A stretch of 6,796 nt of DNA, from assembly GCA_902797015.1 (NCBI GenBank), contig CADBRG010000064.1:1-6796 (forward strand), in the 5' to 3' direction. A model generated the notes under the pieces. It saw only the letters and a list, made by a program, of their open reading frames with translations, did not search any database and was not told the DNA's origin. Positions 1-5,429 of this stretch are shown one piece after another. The position numbers were made by a program, and so were the translations under genes. The stretch is from an uncultured Lachnospiraceae bacterium (GTDB lineage: Bacteria; Bacillota; Clostridia; Lachnospirales; Lachnospiraceae). Each line of letters opens with the position of its first letter. Positions within the stretch are counted from its first letter, which is position 1.

Positions 1-609
1 CTTCGGCGCACCGGTCATATATACCGCCACGATATCCGGCATTTTGATGTCATAGGTCTTGTTCAGCAGCTGCTTTACAAGCTCCGGTCCGCCTTCTCCC
101 ATTGCCATCGTGCCGAGTGCACCATAACGTGTGTGAGAATCGGATCCTAAGATCATCTTTCCGCCGCCGGCAAGCATTTCTCTCGCGAACTGGTGGATGA
201 CTGCCTGATGCGGCGGCACATAGACGCCGCCGTACTTTTTCGCGCAGCTTAAACCAAACATGTGGTCATCTTCGTTGATGGTTCCGCCAACGGCACATAA
301 ACTGTTGTGGCAGTTGGTCAGTACATACGGGATTGGGAACTTTTCCAGTCCTGACGCACGTGCAGTCTGAATGATGCCGACAAATGTAATATCATGAGAT
401 GTCAGCTTGTCAAACTTGATCTCCAGATTGTTCATATTTCCCGAGGTGTTGTGTGCCTCAAGAATCCCGTATCCGATGGTCTGCTTTTTCGCTTCCGCCG
501 GCTCCGGCACTTCCACCCCTGCTGCTTTCATTTTTGCGATGCCTTCTGCATCTGCTCCGGCCAGCTCTGTCCCATTGACCAGATATACGCCGTTTTCATA
601 TAACTTCAT
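1..609 (-). CDS. aconitase-superfamily hydratase (YbhJ-like), N-terminal 203 residues
   Basis: The gene runs off the left edge; 203 residues from the start are visible. Family knowledge places it among the aconitase-like hydratases (about 750-770 aa, related to E. coli YbhJ), which carry a [4Fe-4S] cluster and probably hydrate or dehydrate a carboxylic acid in the cytoplasm; the substrate is not known. Seen directly: an NCHNSLCAVGG segment (residues 99-109), VPPHQAVIHQFARE (131-144) and the aconitase signature GSDSHTRYGALG (155-166), whose Asp and His belong to the active site. The cluster cysteines would lie in the missing part. The ATG at 609-607 is preceded by GGGAGG with a 9-nt spacer. 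It lies 54 nt after the coiled-coil gene on the same strand and is probably its operon partner. The superfamily call is firm; the exact reaction is open. Confidence 0.85.
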   Translation of the reverse strand, partial: MKLYENGVYLVNGTELAGADAEGIAKMKAAGVEVPEPAEAKKQTIGYGILEAHNTSGNMNNLEIKFDKLTSHDITFVGIIQTARASGLEKFPIPYVLTNCHNSLCAVGGTINEDDHMFGLSCAKKYGGVYVPPHQAVIHQFAREMLAGGGKMILGSDSHTRYGALGTMAMGEGGPELVKQLLNKTYDIKMPDIVAVYMTGAPK

Positions 610-663
610 GTTTCATATCCTCCCTGTATCATTACCGGTTATCCTGTTCAACCGTTTTTATCA
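610..663 (-). other. short gap between coiled-coil gene and hydratase
   Basis: This 54-nt spacer holds the hydratase ribosome site (GGGAGG at about 619-624 on the minus strand) and a weak 5-bp inverted repeat, CGGTT/AACCG. In the minus-strand sense no T-run follows the repeat, so I see no terminator here for the operon. No convincing internal promoter is visible either. Read-through from the upstream gene is therefore expected. Confidence 0.4.
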
Positions 664-1830
664 TTACTTACCCAACAGAAAATCTTTGATCTTTCCTGCG
701 ACCTGCTTTCCCTTTGCACCGGACTCGAAGTCTTCATCTTCGAAATCATCATCGAAATCGTCGAAGTCATCAAAGTCATCGAAATCATCCAGCTCCTCCA
801 GGCCATCGAGATCCCCGAGGTCATCGTCATAATACGTAAAGTTATCCGCATCATCGACGAATTCCCGCTCTGCTTTGGGCGAAAGATCTGTCAGTGGATC
901 CTCTTCTCCCTGAAGCATCGCCCGCATCAGTGCCTCCTCATCCGGAACCTTTGCGGTGTCGATCTGCGGCTCCTCACGATCCATACGGACCTGTTCTCTG
1001 CTTACCGGGCGGAAGATCCTGGTGTGCTGCAGGTCAATGTCTCCATCGCCTTTTCGCTCCATCTGCCAGGTTTCCTGCTCCTCAACATCCGCAAACCGAG
1101 TCTTGTCATCCGGCTGCGCATCTGCCTGTTCGGTGACAGTCGGCGCGACAGCTTCTGCTTCCGGCTGCGGCTCTTCTTCGGGCATACCGCCCTCCTGTGC
1201 CTCTTTCCATTTAAAATAAGCCGCATCCGTATTCACCTGTACATCTGCCTTCTCGGCCACAGGCGGTACGACAGCTTCTGCTTTTGGCTGCGGTGCTGCC
1301 TTTTCTTCTTCCGGCTGCTTCTCTGAGAGACGTTTTTCTTCACGCTCCGCATTGATTTCTTCAAGCAGCTGAAGATACTTTTTAGTATCCTTTAGCTGCA
1401 GCAATTCTGCCTGCAGCTCGATCTCATTTTTCTTAAGCAGATCTTTTTGCCTGCGCATTTCCTTACGGAATCTTCTGATCACACCATTTAATGAATCATT
1501 GGTGTCGTCAATGATCGTCTGCAGGCTTCCGATCATATTGTCAGTGTATACGATCGAAGCAGCATATACATCGTCTGCTCTGGATTCCGCACTGCTTATG
1601 ATCTGATCGCTTTCCCGCCTTGCTGCACGCTCCAGCTCGCCGCGCTGTTCTAAGATCGATTCATATTCATCCAGAACCTCCTGCAGGATCTTTTCGACCC
1701 TGTCAATATGGTTCGCAAAATCCCTGCGGTCTGCAAGGATGAGATTCGGATCGACCGGCGACTGTCTGCAGTTTGCAAGATGCTCCCTGATATCCTGTAT
1801 TGCAATTTCCGCCTTTTCCCTTGGGGTCAT
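664..1830 (-). CDS. coiled-coil protein with acidic DDF-repeat tail, function unknown
   Basis: I do not recognise a defined function. The 388-residue protein has four visible parts. Residues 1-60 are helical. Residues 60-170 are rich in Arg/Lys/Glu with regularly spaced hydrophobic residues, and include a stretch (68-100) that resembles the coiled coils of DivIVA or ATP-synthase subunit b type proteins. Residues 171-330 are a Pro/Glu/Ala-rich, probably disordered linker with an internal duplication (180-198 and 221-239). The tail (331-370) is very acidic, with four DDF triplets at 348-359. The last 18 residues are basic and hydrophobic (KGKQVAGKIKDFLLGK) and could form an amphipathic helix. 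No signal peptide, membrane segment or Walker motif is seen. I chose ATG 1830-1828 because AAAGGAAG lies just upstream; the longer frame would begin at a TTG (1857) overlapping the previous stop codon. It sits 23 nt after the TM1266-family gene. A scaffold or envelope-associated role is inference. Confidence 0.75.
   Translation of the reverse strand: MTPREKAEIAIQDIREHLANCRQSPVDPNLILADRRDFANHIDRVEKILQEVLDEYESILEQRGELERAARRESDQIISSAESRADDVYAASIVYTDNMIGSLQTIIDDTNDSLNGVIRRFRKEMRRQKDLLKKNEIELQAELLQLKDTKKYLQLLEEINAEREEKRLSEKQPEEEKAAPQPKAEAVVPPVAEKADVQVNTDAAYFKWKEAQEGGMPEEEPQPEAEAVAPTVTEQADAQPDDKTRFADVEEQETWQMERKGDGDIDLQHTRIFRPVSREQVRMDREEPQIDTAKVPDEEALMRAMLQGEEDPLTDLSPKAEREFVDDADNFTYYDDDLGDLDGLEELDDFDDFDDFDDFDDDFEDEDFESGAKGKQVAGKIKDFLLGK
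742..789 (-). repeat. 9-nt tandem repeat encoding DDF units
   Basis: Four contiguous 9-nt units fill 754-789 (plus strand: gaaatcgtc, gaagtcatc, aaagtcatc, gaaatcatc). A related 12-nt unit at 742-753 encodes DDDF. They differ mainly at synonymous third positions, so the peptide repeat Asp-Asp-Phe is kept while the DNA has drifted. This suggests selection on the protein rather than a very fresh slippage event. Confidence 0.85.
1114..1170 (-). repeat. direct repeat, copy A (with 1237-1293)
   Basis: This 57-nt stretch aligns without gaps to 1237-1293, with 11 mismatches by eye (about 81% identity). It encodes residues 221-239 of the coiled-coil protein, beginning PQPEAEAVAP. The offset is 123 nt, exactly 41 codons, so it is an in-frame internal duplication within the disordered linker. 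Confidence 0.8.
1237..1293 (-). repeat. direct repeat, copy B (with 1114-1170)
   Basis: This is the second copy of the in-frame duplication. It encodes residues 180-198, beginning PQPKAEAVVP, and each copy is preceded by a PEEE motif. The intervening residues include AAYFKWKEAQEGG, which is not repeated after copy A. Confidence 0.8.
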
Positions 1831-1853
1831 TCGGGCACTTCCTTTCTTTAAAA

Positions 1854-2102
1854 TCAATGCTCCGGCTGGTAAACCGTTTTGGCTGTGATGCCCTTAAGCA
1901 TGCCGATCTTGCCGGACATTGCGCTGATCACATTCATGGGCGCGTCTACCGCAACGCTGATCAGGCTGATCTTTTTGGTGCGATACGGAATTCCCATCCG
2001 GCCGATCACAGCATCTGAATATTCATGCAGAATATGATTCAGGGACTCTATATTACTGTCATCTTCGACCACGATCGCAATGATCGCCACTCTTGTATCC
2101 AT
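1854..2102 (-). CDS. TM1266-family putative iron-only hydrogenase system regulator
   Basis: This small protein of 82 residues has the whole length of the TM1266 family, an ACT/NikR-C-terminal-like alpha/beta fold named for its frequent company with [FeFe]-hydrogenase maturation genes. Key stretches are MDTRVAIIAIVVED (1-14), the HEYSDAVIGRMGIPYR segment (26-41), the ISLISVAVDAP strand (45-55) and the SGKIGML turn (63-69). It lacks any helix-turn-helix, so regulation would be by ligand or partner binding rather than direct DNA binding (inference). The ATG at 2102-2100 follows AAAGGAG; a 31-residue upstream extension in the same frame has no family resemblance and was discarded. It is first in an operon with the coiled-coil gene. 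No hydrogenase or HydE/F/G gene lies in the window, which is worth noting. Family membership is firm; the biological role is not established. Confidence 0.87.
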   Translation of the reverse strand: MDTRVAIIAIVVEDDSNIESLNHILHEYSDAVIGRMGIPYRTKKISLISVAVDAPMNVISAMSGKIGMLKGITAKTVYQPEH

Positions 2103-2151
2103 CCAAAAACACTCCTTTTCCTGGTTGCGCATCCTATCTGTTTTCAAATAT

Positions 2152-2179
2152 TTGCCCATCGTATGAACTTTACCATAAA
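2152..2179 (+). promoter_or_regulatory. weak candidate promoter for the dehydratase operon
   Basis: TTGCCC (2152-2157) and CATAAA (2174-2179) are 16 nt apart, each matching consensus at 4 of 6 positions, and would start transcription about 35 nt before the dehydratase ATG. A competing reading uses the TATCCT or TATACA sequences at 2208-2219, which would give a leaderless or nearly leaderless message. Neither is strong, and the two divergent promoters would overlap. Confidence 0.25.
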
Positions 2180-2195
2180 ACCTGTTTTGCTTCAA
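2167..2195 (-). promoter_or_regulatory. candidate sigma-A promoter for the minus-strand operon
   Basis: Reading the minus strand, TTGAAG (2195-2190) and TAAAGT (2172-2167) are separated by exactly 17 nt. TGG immediately before the -10 gives an extended -10 element. Each hexamer matches consensus at 4 of 6 positions. Transcription would begin near 2160, leaving a leader of roughly 58 nt before the TM1266-family ATG. The spacer contains the inverted repeat AAAAC-CT-GTTTT (2177-2188), a possible operator. This is prediction by eye. Confidence 0.45.
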
Positions 2196-2221
2196 CGCTT
2201 TTTGTGTTATCCTTATACATT

Positions 2222-3493
2222 ATGAATCTAGTTGAAACCTATGGAAATCTAATCAAAAAAACCGCGCCGGCACATCCGACGGCCGCATTTCGGATGATCA
2301 AGACAGGCCTGTATTACGAGCGCTTTCGGACAAAGCACCTGGCTGATAAAAACATCCCCGGTGCATACCGCTTTTTGAACACCTATGCGGTAAACTATGT
2401 CCTGCAGGCATTACGTACACCGGACAAAACCGTCTGGACAAACATCTTTGCACCGGTTGAGATCCTCCAGTGCTTTGATCTGCGCTGCCTGTCTGTTGAA
2501 TGTCTCTCGTCTTTCTTATCCGGCTTCCGGATTGAAGACTATTTTCTTGACTATGCCGAGGAAGAGGGCATTGCTTCAACATTATGTTCCTACCACAAAA
2601 ACTTTATCGGTGCTTCCGACAGCGGTGTTGTGCCGCCGGCTGCTTTTTCACTGACGACATCAACGATCTGCGACGGCAATATCAACACGTTCCGCTATCT
2701 GTCTGAAAACCGCGGCGTAAAGAATTATATTCTGGACATTCCGATGGACAACAGCGAAGACGCCATCACGTATGTGATTGAACAGCTGAAAGACCTGATC
2801 CGCGTTCTGGAAGAGACCTTTTGCAAACCGTTTTCGTATGAGCGTCTTGCAGAAGTGATCCAACGTGAAAATGAGTCAAAGGCGATTTACGAGGAATGCC
2901 TTACTTTACTGCGCGACAAAGCATACCCGTCGACGCTGACCCTGCAGATGTATATGCTGTTTGCTACGCATCTGAACATCGGTGAACCGGAGATTCTGAC
3001 ATTTTTCAAAAAAATGCACGAAGAACTTCTGGCAGCCCCTGATTTTGACGGCATCAATATACTATGGGTGCATCTGCTCCCCTGGTATCAGGAGACACTG
3101 CAGGAATACTTTAACCTGACAAAAGACTGCCAGATCCAGGCGATTGAAATGAATCTGGATTACAGAGAAAAGCTTGACCCCAAAGATCCGCTGCGCTCTC
3201 TGGCTCTGAAAATGATCAACAACGCCTACACCCGTTCCTATGACCGGAAGGTAGACCTTGTCTGTGAGCTGGCCGATCTGCTGGAGCCGGACGGTGTGAT
3301 CAACTTCTGCCACTGGGGATGCAAGCAGTCATCCGGCGGTGTCATGCGTCTGAAAGAACGCATGCAGGAAAGGGATCTGCCGCTTCTGATTCTTGACGGC
3401 GACGGCATGGACCGGCGAAACAGCCACAACGGCCAGATCCGCACCCGTTGGGAAGCATTCCATGAATTGCTGCTTGCAAGGAAAGGACAATAA
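2222..3493 (+). CDS. 2-hydroxyacyl-CoA dehydratase family subunit (HgdA/HgdB-like)
   Basis: This 423-residue protein is a subunit of the 2-hydroxyacyl-CoA dehydratase family (HGD-D domain). These Fe-S enzymes remove water from (R)-2-hydroxyacyl-CoA through a ketyl radical during amino-acid fermentation in the cytoplasm. Visible signatures are FAPVEILQCF (77-86), VECLSSFLSGF (92-102), TLCSYHKNFIGA (120-131), TSTICDGNINTFRYL (146-160), NFCHWGCKQSSGG (361-373) and DGDGMDRRNSHNGQIRTRWEAF (392-413). Cys94, Cys122 and Cys363/Cys367 are the likely cluster ligand candidates. The start at 2222 is chosen because MNLVETYG fits how relatives begin; no Shine-Dalgarno sequence is visible before it, which is unusual here. 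It ends 4 nt before the next gene, so the two are almost certainly co-translated as partners. Substrate is unknown: no CoA-transferase or dehydrogenase lies alongside. A double-cubane-cluster reductase relative is a less likely alternative. Confidence 0.88.
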   Translation: MNLVETYGNLIKKTAPAHPTAAFRMIKTGLYYERFRTKHLADKNIPGAYRFLNTYAVNYVLQALRTPDKTVWTNIFAPVEILQCFDLRCLSVECLSSFLSGFRIEDYFLDYAEEEGIASTLCSYHKNFIGASDSGVVPPAAFSLTTSTICDGNINTFRYLSENRGVKNYILDIPMDNSEDAITYVIEQLKDLIRVLEETFCKPFSYERLAEVIQRENESKAIYEECLTLLRDKAYPSTLTLQMYMLFATHLNIGEPEILTFFKKMHEELLAAPDFDGINILWVHLLPWYQETLQEYFNLTKDCQIQAIEMNLDYREKLDPKDPLRSLALKMINNAYTRSYDRKVDLVCELADLLEPDGVINFCHWGCKQSSGGVMRLKERMQERDLPLLILDGDGMDRRNSHNGQIRTRWEAFHELLLARKGQ

Positions 3494-3497
3494 CATT

Positions 3498-5345
3498 TTG
3501 GTTCAATCAAAAAAGACCCCTACTCTGGGATACATTTGTAAATATGTGCCTTTTGAAGTGCTGAAAGCCGCCGGGATCAACATCTGCAGGATCGAACCGC
3601 AGACCGCTGACTTTTGCAAGGCCGATACCCTGATGCATGCAAATGTCTGCTCGTTTGCCCGCGCGGTCCTTGAAGACTTTGCAGATCATGATTATGACGG
3701 AATGGTCTTAACCACCTGCTGCGACAGTGCAAGACGTCTGTTTGATACGCTTCGTGCCAACTGGCCGGACCGCTTCTTTTACTGTCTGGATCTGCCGCAT
3801 AAGATCAATGATTTTGCCGACACGCTTTATGCAAAGCACATCAAAAAGATGATGGATGCCTGGGAAGCGTATGCTGCAGAGCATGGATATGACACAAAGA
3901 AAATTGATCTTGACAGCTTTGTAAAAGAGAACATGAGCAAACCGCATCCGGCCGATACATTACTGTCATCCGAAGCGCCGGACATTTGTAACACATCTGC
4001 CGATTCTTCTGTTTCCTGCCAGACAGACACGATCTCCATCGGTCTTGTCGGTGCGCGTCCGGGCGACAGTATCCGGGATCTAATTTTAAGCAAGGGAATC
4101 CGGATCCGGTTTGATATGACCTGTACCGCTGTCCAGCGGGACTTCGGCGTTTCTGTTCCTGAAGGCGATACTTTAAACCAGTCTGACCAGGAACGATTCG
4201 ACTCCTGTCTGTGTGCTTATACCCATGCGCTCTTAAACCAGATCCCCTGCATGCGTATGGCAGATGCTTCCGGCAGACAACGGTTTTTGAAGGATATGTC
4301 GGAACAGGTCGACGGCATCATTTACCACACGATCAAGTTTTGCGACATCTATTCATATGAATACACACAGATTCACAAAGACTTCGATCTGCCGATCTTA
4401 AAGATCGAGACCGATGCGACTGCACAAAGCAGTGGGCAGATTCTGACGAGGCTGGAAGCATTTATCGAGGCGCTGGAAGCAAAGAAAAATGTCGGCCAGA
4501 ACCACTTAGGCAGTGTAACTGAAAATCCCCCGTCAGCTTCTGAAACCCGTATCACAAACAAGGAGACTTCACCAATGATCGTAATGGGAATCGACAGCGG
4601 TTCTACTTCTACCAACGCTGTTTTACTAAATGAGAAAAAGGAAATCCTGGCATCAGCCGTTTTACGGACCGGTGCAAAAAGCGGCGACAGCGCAGACCGT
4701 GTCCGCGCCATGGTATTGGAAAAAGCCGGCCTGACGCCGGAAGATGTATCACTCGTCGTTTCTACCGGTTACGGCCGTGTCAGCATTCCGTTTGCCGACA
4801 AGGATGTAACGGAGATCTCCTGTCATGCAAAGGGCGCGCATTTCCTGAACCCGGAGATCCGCACGATCCTCGACATCGGCGGCCAGGACTCAAAGGCGAT
4901 CCATCTGGATGAAAACGGAAATGTAAAAGACTTTGTCATGAACGACAAATGTGCTGCGGGCACAGGAAGATTTCTGGAGATGATGGCCCGCACCCTTGAG
5001 ATTCCGATCGAAGAACTCGGACCACTCTCATTAAAATCCAATGAAAGTCTGACGATCAGCAGTATGTGCACGGTATTTGCGGAATCTGAAGTCATTTCCC
5101 TGATTGCGCAAAACAAAGAACCGGCTGATATCGCACATGGCATTCACGAAGCGATCGTCTCCCGCGCGATGTCTCTGATCAAGCGTGTCGGCGCCGAACC
5201 GGGATTTATGATGACCGGCGGCGTTGCCAAAAACGAAGGTGTCATCGATGTCCTGCAGAAGCGCCTCGGCGCCTCTGTTTGGCGCTACGAAGAACCCGAG
5301 ATCGTCGGTGCACTCGGCGCAGCACTGTTCGGGCTGGAAGGATAA
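3498..5345 (+). CDS. fused 2-hydroxyacyl-CoA dehydratase subunit and ATP-dependent activase
   Basis: The 615-residue protein joins two parts. Residues 1-330 are a second dehydratase subunit: HANVCSFA (48-55), TTCCDSARRLFD (72-83), YHTIKFCDIYSYEY (276-289) and KIETDATAQSSGQILTRLEAF (302-322), with Cys51, Cys74/75 and Cys282 as likely Fe-S ligands. Residues 331-359 are a linker. Residues 360-615 are a full-length activase of the HgdC/BadF ASKHA family: MGIDSGSTSTNAVLL (363-377), STGYGR (422-427), DIGGQD (459-464), NDKCAAGTGRF (482-492), SSMCTVFAESE (521-531) and TGGVAKN (573-579). Cys485 and Cys524 correspond to the two cysteines per monomer that hold the bridging [4Fe-4S] cluster. Known homologues of the activase are usually separate dimeric proteins that hydrolyse ATP to push one electron into the dehydratase. 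The start is TTG 3498 after AAAGGA with a 10-nt spacer, inside the end of the previous gene. Reading further upstream in frame would overlap that gene. Family calls are strong; whether all product is fused is open. Confidence 0.88.
   Translation: MVQSKKTPTLGYICKYVPFEVLKAAGINICRIEPQTADFCKADTLMHANVCSFARAVLEDFADHDYDGMVLTTCCDSARRLFDTLRANWPDRFFYCLDLPHKINDFADTLYAKHIKKMMDAWEAYAAEHGYDTKKIDLDSFVKENMSKPHPADTLLSSEAPDICNTSADSSVSCQTDTISIGLVGARPGDSIRDLILSKGIRIRFDMTCTAVQRDFGVSVPEGDTLNQSDQERFDSCLCAYTHALLNQIPCMRMADASGRQRFLKDMSEQVDGIIYHTIKFCDIYSYEYTQIHKDFDLPILKIETDATAQSSGQILTRLEAFIEALEAKKNVGQNHLGSVTENPPSASETRITNKETSPMIVMGIDSGSTSTNAVLLNEKKEILASAVLRTGAKSGDSADRVRAMVLEKAGLTPEDVSLVVSTGYGRVSIPFADKDVTEISCHAKGAHFLNPEIRTILDIGGQDSKAIHLDENGNVKDFVMNDKCAAGTGRFLEMMARTLEIPIEELGPLSLKSNESLTISSMCTVFAESEVISLIAQNKEPADIAHGIHEAIVSRAMSLIKRVGAEPGFMMTGGVAKNEGVIDVLQKRLGASVWRYEEPEIVGALGAALFGLEG
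4560..4577 (+). promoter_or_regulatory. internal Shine-Dalgarno and ATG in front of the activase module
   Basis: AAGGAG (4560-4565) stands 9 nt before ATG 4575-4577, in frame within the fusion gene and exactly where free-standing HgdC-type activases begin (MIVMGIDSGSTST). It is a better ribosome site than the one before the TTG at 3498. Re-initiation here would give a separate 256-residue activase. Confidence 0.6.
4575..5345 (+). other. activase module, possibly also made as a free 256-residue protein
   Basis: Counting from the internal ATG, the cluster cysteines fall at 126 and 165, within one residue of the published Cys127 and Cys166 of the Acidaminococcus fermentans activator as I recall them, and the length of 256 is normal for a stand-alone activator. 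The module is thus complete, with no sign of decay. It is listed separately because the internal start may yield a second product; the region is part of the 3498-5345 reading frame and not an additional locus. Confidence 0.5.
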
Positions 5346-5357
5346 AAAAACATAAAG

Positions 5358-5400
5358 ACGGCGTTCCCGGAGGATTGTTCCAACCGGAAACGCCGTTTTT
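5358..5400. terminator. bidirectional intrinsic terminator between convergent operons
   Basis: ACGGCGTTCCCGG (5358-5370) pairs with CCGGAAACGCCGT (5384-5396) over 13 positions with one mismatch, around a 13-nt loop. A T-run (5396-5400) follows at once on the plus strand, 13 nt after the dehydratase-activase stop. On the minus strand the hairpin is followed, after CTTTATG, by seven Ts, so it can also end the dCMP deaminase transcript. Confidence 0.85.
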
Positions 5401-5429
5401 CATACTCTCTGGATTGAACAGATATCAGC

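Noticed and set aside
630..660. CGGTT/AACCG hairpin followed by TTTTT on the plus strand
   Set aside because: The stem is only 5 bp and no plus-strand gene precedes it; on the minus strand, where the operon runs, no T-run follows. It is probably chance, although an antisense terminator cannot be excluded.
741..789. Possible CRISPR-like or regulatory short repeat array
   Set aside because: The units are 9 nt, contiguous and in frame, encoding Asp-Asp-Phe; there are no spacers.
407..832. Plus-strand frame with a Ser/Lys-rich repeat end
   Set aside because: It is the antisense reading of the DDF repeat and of the hydratase start, has no ribosome site, and both minus-strand genes over it are well supported.
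2103..2195. 31-residue N-terminal extension of the TM1266-family protein
   Set aside because: The family is about 80 residues and begins at the MDTRVAII motif; a good AAAGGAG lies directly before ATG 2102.
2093..2221. 43-residue N-terminal extension of the first dehydratase subunit
   Set aside because: It would overlap the promoter region and the TM1266-family start, has no ribosome site, and the family match begins at MNLVETYG (2222).
3393..3497. Upstream extension of the dehydratase-activase fusion
   Set aside because: It lies inside the preceding gene in another frame, and its residues (MTATAWTGET...) look like an out-of-frame reading.
4373..4711. 112-residue antisense frame under the linker and activase start
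   Set aside because: It is a shadow of the conserved plus-strand frame, with no ribosome site or recognisable motif.
4823..5143. 106-residue antisense frame within the activase module
   Set aside because: It overlaps the most conserved activase motifs (DIGGQD, NDKCAAGTG, SSMC), which account for the coding signal on the plus strand.
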